Source: a bacterium (GTDB taxonomy: Bacteria > Patescibacteriota > Minisyncoccia > Phycocordibacterales > JABMNX01). From it: a stretch of 34,950 bases of DNA. The notes under the pieces are model-generated. The model saw only the letters and a program-made list of their open reading frames with translations, did no database searches and was not told the origin of the DNA. The stretch is from positions 1 to 34,950 of the forward strand of contig NZBM01000001.1 in the NCBI GenBank assembly GCA_002687905.1. Reading direction: 5' to 3'. Positions 1-8,552 of the stretch are shown piece after piece. The translations under genes and the position numbers were made by a program. Positions within the stretch are counted from its first letter, which is position 1. Each line of letters starts with the position of its first letter.

Positions 1-980
1 TCAAAAGAAAAAGACGAATCCGATAGTCTAAGACGGTTTAGAGCTTGGCGCAAAAGCAAGAAATCGTCTTGGCTTTCAGGATACAAAGATGCCCACACCA
101 CAGGACGAGGACTCATATAACCTGGAAGTGCCTCCGTTTTCTTTCCTGTTTCTATAAGAGTATCTCCAACAGATGCCATACCGGGTTCTTTAATACCGGT
201 AACGATATATCCTATCTCACCTTCTGAAAGACTCTCCTTTGGTTTTTGTTCTGGACTAAATGTGCCTACCTCAAGAACATTAAAAGCAGTCCCACTTGCA
301 GAAAAAGTTAGCTGGTCCCCCTTTGAAACGTCTCCGTCAAAAAGACGAGTATACACAATGACACCCCTGTGATCAGAATATGAAAAATCAAAGATAAGAC
401 TTCTAAGTGACCTTGCAGACGTATTCGAAGGATGAGGAATACGAGTCACAATTGCTTGAAGCAGTATCCCAACACCAGCTCCTGTTTTTCCAGAAGTTTC
501 AATTATATCTGAAGAAGAACAGCCTAAAAGTTCACATACTTCTTTTTTAACATCTTCAACACGAGCGCGGTTTGAATCCACCTTACTAAGCGCAGGTATC
601 ACTGAAAGACCCATTTCGCGAGCCATGGACAGTACGGTGAGTGTTTGAGCTTGTACTCCTTGAGTACTGTCTACAAGAAGAATCACCCCTTCAACCGCCT
701 TAAGTGCTCTTGAAACTTCATACGAAAAATCAATATGACCTGGTGTATCAATTACATTTAAAACATATGCTTTTCCATCATGCTCATATTCCATTCGAGC
801 GGGCTGCATCTTAATCGTAATACCACGCTCTCGTTCAAGCTCCATGGTATCAAGCACCTGCTCTCGCATTTCTCTTTTTGTGACCGTATTCGTTTGCTCA
901 AGCATACGGTCGGCAAGAGTTGATTTGCCATGGTCTATGTGGGCAATGATGGAAAAATTTCTTATAAATTCAGAACCCAT
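1..980 (-). CDS. lepA: Elongation factor 4 (LepA), N-terminal part, cut by window edge
   Basis: Ribosome-associated translational GTPase that promotes back-translocation. The frame is open from the ATG at 980 down to base 1, so the C-terminal half lies outside the window; the ORF track omits it for that reason. My translation begins MGSEFIRNFSIIAHIDHGKST, with the P-loop, then DTMELERERGITIK (switch I/G2 region) and DTPGHIDFSYEVSRAL (G3). The G4 box reads SKVD instead of the usual NKID and G5 reads TSGKTG instead of SAKTG. The start lies 7 bases after the murJ stop and AGAAGAAG upstream could serve as a ribosome site, so it is probably co-transcribed with murJ. The family call is secure. Confidence 0.95.
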   Translation of the reverse strand, partial: MGSEFIRNFSIIAHIDHGKSTLADRMLEQTNTVTKREMREQVLDTMELERERGITIKMQPARMEYEHDGKAYVLNVIDTPGHIDFSYEVSRALKAVEGVILLVDSTQGVQAQTLTVLSMAREMGLSVIPALSKVDSNRARVEDVKKEVCELLGCSSSDIIETSGKTGAGVGILLQAIVTRIPHPSNTSARSLRSLIFDFSYSDHRGVIVYTRLFDGDVSKGDQLTFSASGTAFNVLEVGTFSPEQKPKESLSEGEIGYIVTGIKEPGMASVGDTLIETGKKTEALPGYMSPRPVVWASLYPESQDDFLLLRQALNRLRLSDSSFSF

Positions 981-987
981 ACAATAT

Positions 988-2664
988 TTAGACTTCTTCT
1001 CCTGATGCAATGGTTTTTGCTTTCCAGAATTTGCGCCTTATGGATCGCCAGGCAACGTCGATCTCTTCATTTCCCATAATTTTGAGAAATACGACACCTA
1101 CTACAATACCTGCAAAACCAGAAAGAAACCCTTGAGAAAATATACCTATAAATGTATTTATATCAACTAAACCTGCAAGAATGTTTAAAAATAGGTACGC
1201 TGTAAAACCCATTGCAATTGCTGATATTCCACTCTGGAACAGGACTCGATAAAGTCCTCTGGAAAATCCTCGGAAATCCTTTTGGAACAATATTGTGAGC
1301 ACTACCGCATTTATGAGCATTGCTATTGAAAAACCTAGTGGAAGCATGAGTACTTCTGTACCTACAAGTCCTTCAACACGAAGTAGTCGCTCTACAAACA
1401 TCTGCACACTTTCTACCGATACAAACAATTGCACCAATATGTATGCAAATAAAATCGCTAACGCTGAAGATACCACATTAACGACAAGAGGTTTTCGTGT
1501 ATTTCCAGAAGCGTAATATCCCCGAACCAAAAGCATTACAATCCCTTGAGCAACAATAGATATAGCAAACAGAGCAAGAGCGGCAGCGGTCAGTCGCGTA
1601 TCATCCCAATCAAATTCCCCGGAACCTAAGATAACACGAACAATTTGGGCTCTCAAAACTACAAAAAGTGCAATTACAGGAAGTGACCAAAAAATAATGT
1701 GTCGTGCTGCAGTCGTAACCTGCTCAAAAAACTTTTCTTTCTCTCCATTCGAAAAAAGTTTGGCTAGCGTTGGAAATGCCGCTACAGAATAACTCACAGC
1801 AACAATTGATATAGGGATGCTTTGAAGATGGAAAGACAGATTAAATATTGCAATTGAACCGGGAGCCATGATAGATGCAAATGCCGCCATAAGAAGTAAA
1901 ACAACTTGGTTTGCAGAGAGAGCAATAGTACGTGGTATAGATGCCGATGCGACGCGCCACACTTCAGCAAAATTAAAAGCAAAAGTAAATCTAGGAAAGA
2001 ATTTGTTCTTGACAATAAATGGCACCTGAATAGCCATATGCATAAATGCTCCAAGAATCACACCGTATCCAAGCCCTAATATACCAAACGTCGGATAGAA
2101 AAATATAACACCAATGATAATTCCAACATTGTATAAGAGAGGTGAAATCGCGTATAAGATAAACTTTTGGTAGGTCTGAGTTACACTTGCATAGAGCGCA
2201 GACACACCGAGAAGAATTGGCTGTATTAAGAGAACTCTTGTAAGAAGTACCAGATCATTATAGAGAGCTCCTTCTGCTAATCCAGGAAAGAAGAAATTCA
2301 AAAATGTTGGGACTAAAAAGAATACCAATCCTGATACGCCGAGGATAAGAAGTGAAAAAGACGTAAATATACTACTTAAAAAGCGACGTCCTTCATCTCT
2401 AGAAGTCTCAAGTTTTTCTGCCAAAAACGGAATAAGTGCATAAACAGAAACAAGTGAAGCAATACTAACAAAAATAAGATCTGGAATGCGAAAAGCGGCA
2501 TAGTACACATCCAGCAGCTCCCCCGCTCCAAAAGAATGTGTAAGAATTCGATCACGAATAAGTGCAAGAAGTCCTGAAAAAATTGCAAATAGACCAAGTA
2601 GATACGCCGCCTCATGTAGGCCACGTACTTCTTTGTGTATAAAATTTACAATTCGTCTAACCAT
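988..2664 (-). CDS. murJ: Lipid II flippase MurJ (MviN family)
   Basis: Integral membrane protein of the MOP superfamily that flips the peptidoglycan precursor lipid II across the cytoplasmic membrane. 558 residues, with hydrophobic segments along the whole length, compatible with about 14 helices. The N-terminal stretch AAYLLGLFAIFSGLLALIRDRILTHSFGAGELLDVYYAAFRIPD matches the family start (SGLLGLIRDRLLA..FGAG...DAFFVAFRIPN). It is slightly longer than the usual 510-530 residues and ends in a charged tail. It lies 74 bp downstream of the O-antigen-ligase-like gene and 7 bp upstream of lepA, all on the minus strand, which suggests an envelope/translation operon. Confidence 0.93.
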   Translation of the reverse strand: MVRRIVNFIHKEVRGLHEAAYLLGLFAIFSGLLALIRDRILTHSFGAGELLDVYYAAFRIPDLIFVSIASLVSVYALIPFLAEKLETSRDEGRRFLSSIFTSFSLLILGVSGLVFFLVPTFLNFFFPGLAEGALYNDLVLLTRVLLIQPILLGVSALYASVTQTYQKFILYAISPLLYNVGIIIGVIFFYPTFGILGLGYGVILGAFMHMAIQVPFIVKNKFFPRFTFAFNFAEVWRVASASIPRTIALSANQVVLLLMAAFASIMAPGSIAIFNLSFHLQSIPISIVAVSYSVAAFPTLAKLFSNGEKEKFFEQVTTAARHIIFWSLPVIALFVVLRAQIVRVILGSGEFDWDDTRLTAAALALFAISIVAQGIVMLLVRGYYASGNTRKPLVVNVVSSALAILFAYILVQLFVSVESVQMFVERLLRVEGLVGTEVLMLPLGFSIAMLINAVVLTILFQKDFRGFSRGLYRVLFQSGISAIAMGFTAYLFLNILAGLVDINTFIGIFSQGFLSGFAGIVVGVVFLKIMGNEEIDVAWRSIRRKFWKAKTIASGEEV

Positions 2665-2738
2665 TCAACAATATAACTAACACAAATAGTAAAACGACAC
2701 AGATTTTATGTGCCTTTCTATTATGCACAGTCATGTAA

Positions 2739-5135
2739 TTACTCTACAATTGGTAAGTTGTTACGTCCTTCCGGATTTGCGAGTTCACCACTGTCCGCAA
2801 ACGGTGACCTTCCCTGACGTAGATTATCTATAATAAGTTTAATCTCATTATTATCAGGATTAAGTTTTTCGATACTTTCAAACTGGACAAGCGCCTCACT
2901 TGACTTTCCAACTCGATCGTACGAAAGGCCAAGGAAGTACCTAGCGTTTGAATATGAAGGGTTAAGTACAATCGCTCGCTCAAACGCCTCTATTGCTCCT
3001 CCGTTATTGTTTTGATTATATCTAAGTATTCCAAGCTGAAAGTATGCTACAGGATTGTTAGGATCAATAAGTGTCGCCGCTTCAGCAGATGAGATTGCTT
3101 CGCGAATGTTGCCTTCAGATGCCTCAATTTGTGTTAAGAGAAATATTGCCGCAGTATAATTCGACTTCTTTTCCAGAGCACTCGCAATATGTTCTCGTAC
3201 CTTTTCTGTGTCCCCGTTTAGAACTTCAAGCTGTGCACGAGCCAAGTCTATTGCAGGGTTTGTCGGATTTAACTCTCCAGCTCTATCATATGCACGTTTT
3301 GCCGCAGAGTATGACCCATCTATCCCAAGCGGAACGACTGCTTGATATACACGACCAAGACTCATCCAGTTTTGGTAATTTGTCTCATCTATCTCTGTAG
3401 CTGTAATAGCTCCCTGTATTGTCTCAGTAAGAGCGGTTTGGAACTGACTTCGAAGCTCGTCAGAAGATACACCTTCTTGAGAAAGAATTTGATTAAGCCG
3501 GACAAGTGAGATGTCAGTTGCAAGACGAATATGACGATCTCCAGAAGCAATATTTATTGACTTCTCTACACTTTCCCCTGCTATTTCAAGATTGCCAACT
3601 ACATTAAAAGCAGTTAGACCACGCTGTAAATACCAAGCCGATACATATCGTCCTCCAACCAAATACAGCGTTCCAATACTTGCTAGAAGCAGTAGTGTGA
3701 GAGCAAGAACCGAAACAAATCCGAGGCGCGGATTTTCTGCAAACGACACTTCACGAATTTTATATAGCGGTGTAGATCTCAGCGAAGCAATAAATAACCC
3801 AGTAAATACAAAAGCAAGTGCAATAACAACTATATTTGGAAGGTAGAAAATACTAAACACCCACAAATATGCACTTGAAAGAAATGTAGAAAGTGTAAAG
3901 TAATACGATGATCTATCAGTCATAGGTCCGGAAATTAGTGCACGGAATCCCATATAAAGAAAGATTATAAAGAACGCTATCCATGATATTCCTCCAACTA
4001 TACCGGTTGTCACAAACGATGTCGGTACAAACCCTATACCTGAATTGAAATCAATATTCCAGAATAATGTGCTGTTTATACCCTCCGGCTTGAAAAGTGC
4101 CCACTGTTTTGCAAACGTATTTGGCCCTGACCCAAATACTAAATTATCTTCATATGTTTCTTTAGTAATTGAGATTGTGCTTTGCCACGATGGTCGTGCT
4201 TCAAGCTGAACGGTATTAAATGTTTCAGAGAAGAAATTTCCAAGTGCTGTACCTTGCACCAAAAATACAATAGACACCGCAAGCACAACAAGAGTTGCAA
4301 CAGTAAGCTCGATGCTTCTGCGCTTACTTGCCGCCAAATCATTTTCCTGCGCCATTCTATGTTTCCAGAAAAGTCTACCTTTAGAAACAATATAAACAAA
4401 AAAGCCAAGAGCAAATAATCCTACAACAAGCCACGCAGTGAAGAAATTGACTACAGCAAGAAGAAGTATTGCAAGCACAAGTGCCGTATATAGTATTAGT
4501 TTATGAACTTTACCTAACGTTAGTCCTCCAAGAGAGACGAGAGAAAGAACGATTATAAGTCCATAGAAAATCGCTAAGTCATTCCACTTACCAAGAAGGT
4601 TGTCTACCGGAGTTGTAAATACACCAAATGAAAGAATTTCAGGACCGCCAATAAGCCGAATACTTTGAAATAGTGCGAGGATAATAAACGATATGAACAG
4701 TGCGAAATATATCCTTAAAATTTCCTTTTTTGTTGTAACGAGAATTGAGACAAGTGATAATAATAGTGCCATTACCGTCATGAATCCAAAAGTATCAACT
4801 TCAAAACGCTGACCTACTAATGAAAATAAAGTTGTGTTCCCCAACAATGATGAGATGAAGTAGGAAATAGGTAGTGCCCACGGAATCAAGAACAGAATAT
4901 TTCTAGAAAATATAGCCGTACCGCTTTTAAGCCGTGCAACTATAAAAAGAATAAATGTACTAAGAACTGCAAGCACTATGAGTAGTGTTTTTGTAAACTG
5001 GAATGGCGCTGACTCAGACGGAATAAAGAAAATTGGAAGTAGAAATATAAGAGCTGTAAGAACCCATAAAGCGATATTGTCTAACTGTTTTGGAAGTCTG
5101 GATTCTCTCAAGGTAGGGAGTGTATTTTCCTGCAT
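2739..5135 (-). CDS. O-antigen ligase/polymerase-like membrane protein with C-terminal TPR repeats
   Basis: Large 798-residue protein. Residues of about 20-480 are polytopic (roughly 10-12 helices). The long extracytoplasmic loop near residues 310-370 contains VFGSGPNTFAKQWALFKP, which resembles the Wzy_C loop of O-antigen ligases and polymerases. Residues of about 560-770 hold tetratricopeptide repeats with the typical rhythm, for example NPVAYFQLGILRYNQNNNGGAIEAFERAIVLNP followed by YSNARYFLGLSYDRVGKSSEALVQFESIEKLNP. The role is probably polymerisation or transfer of a surface glycan; the substrate cannot be told. Gene context with murJ supports envelope biogenesis. The ATG at 5135 is preceded by very AT-rich DNA without a clear ribosome site. 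It diverges from rnpB. Confidence 0.8.
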   Translation of the reverse strand: MQENTLPTLRESRLPKQLDNIALWVLTALIFLLPIFFIPSESAPFQFTKTLLIVLAVLSTFILFIVARLKSGTAIFSRNILFLIPWALPISYFISSLLGNTTLFSLVGQRFEVDTFGFMTVMALLLSLVSILVTTKKEILRIYFALFISFIILALFQSIRLIGGPEILSFGVFTTPVDNLLGKWNDLAIFYGLIIVLSLVSLGGLTLGKVHKLILYTALVLAILLLAVVNFFTAWLVVGLFALGFFVYIVSKGRLFWKHRMAQENDLAASKRRSIELTVATLVVLAVSIVFLVQGTALGNFFSETFNTVQLEARPSWQSTISITKETYEDNLVFGSGPNTFAKQWALFKPEGINSTLFWNIDFNSGIGFVPTSFVTTGIVGGISWIAFFIIFLYMGFRALISGPMTDRSSYYFTLSTFLSSAYLWVFSIFYLPNIVVIALAFVFTGLFIASLRSTPLYKIREVSFAENPRLGFVSVLALTLLLLASIGTLYLVGGRYVSAWYLQRGLTAFNVVGNLEIAGESVEKSINIASGDRHIRLATDISLVRLNQILSQEGVSSDELRSQFQTALTETIQGAITATEIDETNYQNWMSLGRVYQAVVPLGIDGSYSAAKRAYDRAGELNPTNPAIDLARAQLEVLNGDTEKVREHIASALEKKSNYTAAIFLLTQIEASEGNIREAISSAEAATLIDPNNPVAYFQLGILRYNQNNNGGAIEAFERAIVLNPSYSNARYFLGLSYDRVGKSSEALVQFESIEKLNPDNNEIKLIIDNLRQGRSPFADSGELANPEGRNNLPIVE

Positions 5136-5213
5136 ATAATAGTATTAAATTATTACAATATAATGCTGTAATTATAACAACTGCAGTCACAGGTACAAAT
5201 CCACTATAAGGTA

Positions 5214-5241
5214 TTGCAAATAAAGACTTTTGTGGTATACT
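5214..5241 (+). promoter_or_regulatory. Promoter of rnpB
   Basis: TTGCAA (5214-5219), a 16-bp spacer, then TATACT (5236-5241). The expected start point, 7-8 bases downstream, coincides with the first base of helix P1 of the RNase P RNA at 5249. Confidence 0.8.
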
Positions 5242-5363
5242 TTTTTAAGTTCTTATATTGGATAGTTACGCCAATGTTGCCTGCCGAAGGTGGTTGCGAC
5301 ATTGGTGAGGAAAGTCCGAACACTCGCCAATTTTTCCTGCCGCAGGCAGCTGCAAAATTGAGC

Positions 5364-5419
5364 GTCCGCCGAAACACTCTTGAAGGCGGACCCGCCGTCG
5401 CTCTTGCGAGCTATGGCGG
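5364..5419 (+). repeat. Composite palindromic element A inside rnpB
   Basis: Two abutting hairpins: GTCCGCC...GGCGGAC (5364-5391), then CCGCC...GGCGG (5392-5419) with a nested GCTC/GAGC stem and the tail 'ctatggcgga'. They are flanked by TGAGC/GCTCA. The element sits between the P5 strand and the P7/P8 region, where E. coli has only a few bases. A second, diverged copy lies at 5708-5769. Confidence 0.75.
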
Positions 5420-5538
5420 ATGCTCAGTCTCGCAACCACCTGCGGTGGGCGAGATTGGCAGACAGGTAGCGGGTAACACCCGTCGCATGCAAATGTAGAG
5501 GTGCGAGCAGAGACGATTTTACCTGAAAAGGTAAAATC

Positions 5539-5567
5539 GCCCTCCGAAGCTTTATGCGAAGGAGGGC
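5539..5567 (+). repeat. Palindromic hairpin element inside rnpB (P12/P13 region)
   Basis: GCCCTCC-gaagctttatgcgaa-GGAGGGC. The interior gaagctttatgcgaa is identical to that of the hairpin at 5708-5736, but the closing stem differs (GTCCACC/GGTGGAC there), so pairing is kept while sequence changes. It directly follows an 11-bp helix CGATTTTACCT-GAAA-AGGTAAAATCG (5514-5539). Confidence 0.7.
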
Positions 5568-5588
5568 GCAGATTGGCTATACCGTGAG

Positions 5589-5614
5589 TCCTCCTACGCC
5601 AAGGCTACGGAGGA
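5589..5614 (+). repeat. Palindromic hairpin element inside rnpB (P13/P14 region)
   Basis: TCCTCC-tacgccaaggctac-GGAGGA with a nested GCC/GGC. The same vocabulary (YCCTMC, a GAAGCC/CCAAGGC centre, GGAGGA) recurs in the other hairpins of this RNA. Confidence 0.65.
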
Positions 5615-5707
5615 TTGACCGAAGGCCAAAGTGAAACGGCAAAATCCTTACCCGAGTGCAAGGCCGTGCTCCAATTTTCTTCGCCGGAGGTGATTAGAAA
5701 ATTGAGA

Positions 5708-5769
5708 GTCCACCGAAGCTTTATGCGAAGGTGGACCCGCCTTCGTTCGCAAGAGGCGAACTATGGCGG
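5708..5769 (+). repeat. Composite palindromic element D inside rnpB, paralogue of element A
   Basis: GTCCACC-gaagctttatgcgaa-GGTGGAC (5708-5736) followed by CCGCC...GGCGG (5737-5769) with a nested GTTCGC/GCGAAC stem and the tail 'ctatggcgga'. The architecture matches 5364-5419, including the flanking AATTGAG and CTCA, with different but still paired stem bases. It lies just 3' of P15. Confidence 0.75.
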
Positions 5770-5912
5770 ATACTCAATTTCTTGACATCGCTTCGCGCTG
5801 GAGAAATTGGCAGAGTGCCGCATGACCCGTCAGGCAACTGACGAGGCTAGATAAATGACTATCTCTTCTTCGCTTTTTGAGCTACGAAGGGCAAGCGCCA
5901 ATTTTGGTACTT

Positions 5913-5940
5913 GTCCTACGAAGCCTTGACGTAGGAGGAC
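5913..5940 (+). repeat. Palindromic hairpin element near the 3' end of rnpB
   Basis: GTCCTAC-gaagccttgac-GTAGGAGGAC, placed between the conserved AATGACT block and ACAGAATTCGG, where the E. coli RNA has only about ten bases. Confidence 0.65.
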
Positions 5941-5981
5941 AGAATTCGGCTTATAGATATAAGAACGAACAACATGAAAAG

Positions 5982-6004
5982 TTCCCGTTAACGCGGGAAT
6001 TTTT
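5982..6004 (+). terminator. Intrinsic terminator of rnpB
   Basis: TTCCCG-ttaacg-CGGGAA followed by TTTTT, 16 bases after P1. It lies between rnpB and the convergent reductase gene and may act in both directions. Confidence 0.85.
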
Positions 6005-6009
6005 CATTG

Positions 6010-8400
6010 CTACTCAATTTCACACGTACCTCCAGTACATGCGAGCTCTTTTTTCATTTCAGTCTCATCCTGAAGCTCGTACGTAAGTAATTTTGAATAA
6101 TCAATGGCACTGAGCCGTTCTACACGGTCTTCATACTCTTTTTTTGTAATCTCTTCGTAAGGAGCAAGTTGATAAACATGCTTACTTCTTGGAAGAAACG
6201 ACAACCCTCCAATGATTTCCCAGTTTTCATAAAGCCACCCACCAACGCCAATCCATTCATCTTCACCAACAGATACAGTAACTGACGGATTGTGTTCCGT
6301 ATAATTTTCCTTAACAACTTTCCAATGCTCTAACTGCTTAGATGCCGTTAAATCATTTTTATAAATTGAACCTTTTGGAGACTTAACTGGAAATTCAAGT
6401 ACATACGTGTTCGCAGTATCTTTAGACTGTCCAACTTCCGGATAGTACGGTACCCCCTGATCTCTAAGCATCTTAAATAACGAGTCTGTTGCAGAAATTC
6501 TTATTCGACGCACGTAGTATGGAGCATGACGTGGATGCATACCCGACGCACAATTAACCATTTGGGAAACAGTTCCAGACGGCTTCACACAAGTGATGCA
6601 CGATGATTCGTTAATTCCAAAACGTTTTGCGTACTGCTTGTTTATTTTAATTGTCTCCGCACGAAGTCGCGCTAAAATTTTTGAGTCGCGTGAAGCATCT
6701 GAATCCCATTGACCTGTAACAGATACACCAAGCAGTCTCTCTTTTTCACAACTCTTCTTCCAATCTTCAGAAAGATAACTGAAATTGGTAAGCGTTGACT
6801 GGTATGTGCCTAGTATCGTTGCAATACGAATTTTTTTGATAAGTGTTTCTTTTGTGTCATTCTTACGAGCAATAACTTCTGTTAAGTTACAAAATTGTTT
6901 TGACTGTAATATTATCTCTCCGCACGGATTTGTACCAGGGTCTCCCAACGGTCCTTTATCAGTTGCTTTCTTATATTTCTTGTGAAGAAGTTCTCGACGA
7001 CGTTCCGGAAGTGTTTTTTCCAAACCTCCGCGATTAAATATACCTCTCTCTCCTGCTCCACTTTTCATAAGAGAAATCCATTCGTCCATAAACTCTTCAT
7101 TTGATGGCCGCCTCTCATATACTGCAGAGTTATTAGCCATTGATCGCTGTGGTTCGGTAAGATAAAATTGTCCCTTTTTTGCATCGCGCATCCCCTCATC
7201 GTCAAGATCAGAAAGTGAAATCATCGCACTACGGCGTACTCCCCCTGCCACAATCGCTTCTCCGATCTTGCAGATTATGTCATGAGCATCTAGGTTGCTA
7301 AGCCTTCTTCCCTGCCGTGCAAGTATTTTTTCACGAGTAAAATTAAGGCATGACCTAAGCGGATCAGGCCCTGAAGCCTTACCACCCATTGTCTTTAGAC
7401 GTGCACCAGCAGGTCTGATTTTAGAATAATCAAACTCTATATCCTTACCAGAAAACCAGATTTTAAGCCCCAGTGTAAGAGCGTCACACCACCCTTCCTT
7501 TGAATCAATAATAGTATGTGTTTTAAGACTTTCACCGGATTGAGGTTTAATTTGCGGCAGTGCCTGAATATTTTTACTCTCAACCGCAAACCCAACTCCT
7601 GCGCCAGACGCAGACACATACATGATTTCAGCAAAGTCTTCTAACTTTGTTGGTGCAATAAATGAACAGTTGTATGCAGTGACATTGCATCGTTTTGCAG
7701 CCTTACCTGAAAATTGCAATAGACGCATAGATGGCATTGCTTCATGATTTAAAATTGCTTCTCTTACTTCCGTGTATTCTTTTTCCGTTAATTTTTTTCC
7801 AAGATTTTCACGCATGAAATCAATATAACGGTCAACGGTTTCAATCCAAGTTTCTCTTCTGTTTTCAGTTTCATTCCATCTCGCATACGTTCTCAAGTAC
7901 ACAAACTCACCAAGTGGATTGTTTTTAAAATACTTTTTACTTTTTTGTACTAATTCTTTTACTTGTTCCGGAACACTAACTCCCTGATCACGAAGTCGTG
8001 CTCGTTTGTCCCTATACAAAATATATCCTTTTGATGTTGCAACATAATCACTTAAGATTAACTCTTTTTCTACTGTATCTTGTATTCCTTCAACTGTTGG
8101 AAGAAAATTTCGATACTTTCTAGCGATACGAACAGCATCAGCCGTAACTTTATGTGCTACAAGCTCCGCTTCTTCCTGTGAACCTTCACCAGTCGCAAGC
8201 ATTGCTTTATAAATTGCTTTAGCAATGCGCTCAAAGTCAAACGAAACAATTGAACCATCACGTTTTTGTATTTGAGGAACAAATTCAGTGTACCTTTTCA
8301 AATCAGCACCACTTTCTTTTCCTTTAGAAGTGCTGGAATGAGAACTCAAACCTGTCTCGACTCTATCTTTTTTCGATTCTTTCTTTTCCGTTTTAAGCAT
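6010..8400 (-). CDS. nrdJ: Adenosylcobalamin-dependent (class II) ribonucleoside-triphosphate reductase
   Basis: Reduces ribonucleotides to deoxyribonucleotides with coenzyme B12. An N-terminal ATP-cone (VPQIQKRDGSIVSFDFERIAKAIYKAM...) suggests allosteric control by ATP/dATP. The catalytic part resembles the monomeric Lactobacillus-type enzyme: YNCSF carries one redox Cys, NPCGEIILQSKQFCNL carries the thiyl Cys and its partner 11 residues on, as in that family. The C-terminal CTGGTCEIE holds the re-reduction Cys pair. The track starts at a GTG (8487), but residues before MLKTEKKESKK look random; I prefer the ATG at 8400 (796 residues). I saw no cobalamin riboswitch upstream, although such a bacterium probably must import B12. 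Confidence 0.93.
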   Translation of the reverse strand: MLKTEKKESKKDRVETGLSSHSSTSKGKESGADLKRYTEFVPQIQKRDGSIVSFDFERIAKAIYKAMLATGEGSQEEAELVAHKVTADAVRIARKYRNFLPTVEGIQDTVEKELILSDYVATSKGYILYRDKRARLRDQGVSVPEQVKELVQKSKKYFKNNPLGEFVYLRTYARWNETENRRETWIETVDRYIDFMRENLGKKLTEKEYTEVREAILNHEAMPSMRLLQFSGKAAKRCNVTAYNCSFIAPTKLEDFAEIMYVSASGAGVGFAVESKNIQALPQIKPQSGESLKTHTIIDSKEGWCDALTLGLKIWFSGKDIEFDYSKIRPAGARLKTMGGKASGPDPLRSCLNFTREKILARQGRRLSNLDAHDIICKIGEAIVAGGVRRSAMISLSDLDDEGMRDAKKGQFYLTEPQRSMANNSAVYERRPSNEEFMDEWISLMKSGAGERGIFNRGGLEKTLPERRRELLHKKYKKATDKGPLGDPGTNPCGEIILQSKQFCNLTEVIARKNDTKETLIKKIRIATILGTYQSTLTNFSYLSEDWKKSCEKERLLGVSVTGQWDSDASRDSKILARLRAETIKINKQYAKRFGINESSCITCVKPSGTVSQMVNCASGMHPRHAPYYVRRIRISATDSLFKMLRDQGVPYYPEVGQSKDTANTYVLEFPVKSPKGSIYKNDLTASKQLEHWKVVKENYTEHNPSVTVSVGEDEWIGVGGWLYENWEIIGGLSFLPRSKHVYQLAPYEEITKKEYEDRVERLSAIDYSKLLTYELQDETEMKKELACTGGTCEIE

Positions 8401-8552
8401 ATGTATATAGTTAAAGTTTTTATATTCGGAACTTAATTGTATCGCACAAAAATACTTTTCGGAGTGGATAACTGTTCGAAAAAGCACTAAGAAATAGAAA
8501 GAAGTCAGTGTAAATACTCTTGCTAACTTTTTTTCAAAAGGACAAAAATATT

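Larger units (their letters stand above)
5249..5966 (+). ncRNA. rnpB: RNase P RNA, greatly expanded (about 718 nt)
   Basis: Catalytic RNA that trims the 5' ends of pre-tRNAs. Conserved blocks are present in order: GAGGAAAGTCCGAAC, GCGGGTAACACCCG, GTGAAACGGCAAAATCC, GAGGCTAGATAAATGACT and ACAGAATTCGGCTTATAG. Core helices check out: P1 is gttcttatat (5249-5258) with atataagaac (5957-5966), a perfect match. P4 is AAG-T-CCGAA with TTCGG-CTT, keeping the bulged U and showing compensatory change against the E. coli form. P5 is CACTCG (5321-5326) with CGAGTG (5653-5658). P15 is CAATTTTCT/AGAAAATTG with a loop carrying GGAGGTGA, the likely CCA-binding site. P18 is CGTCAG-GCAA-CTGACG with a GNRA loop. 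The usual size is 350-400 nt; the excess comes from palindromic hairpins annotated separately. Confidence 0.96.

Noticed and set aside
5214-6086. Plus ORFs at 5214-5498 and 5877-6086
   Set aside because: Readings of rnpB; the RNA evidence is decisive.
8401-8552. Search for a cobalamin riboswitch or NrdR box upstream of the reductase
   Set aside because: Neither consensus is visible; the stretch is AT-rich and otherwise featureless.
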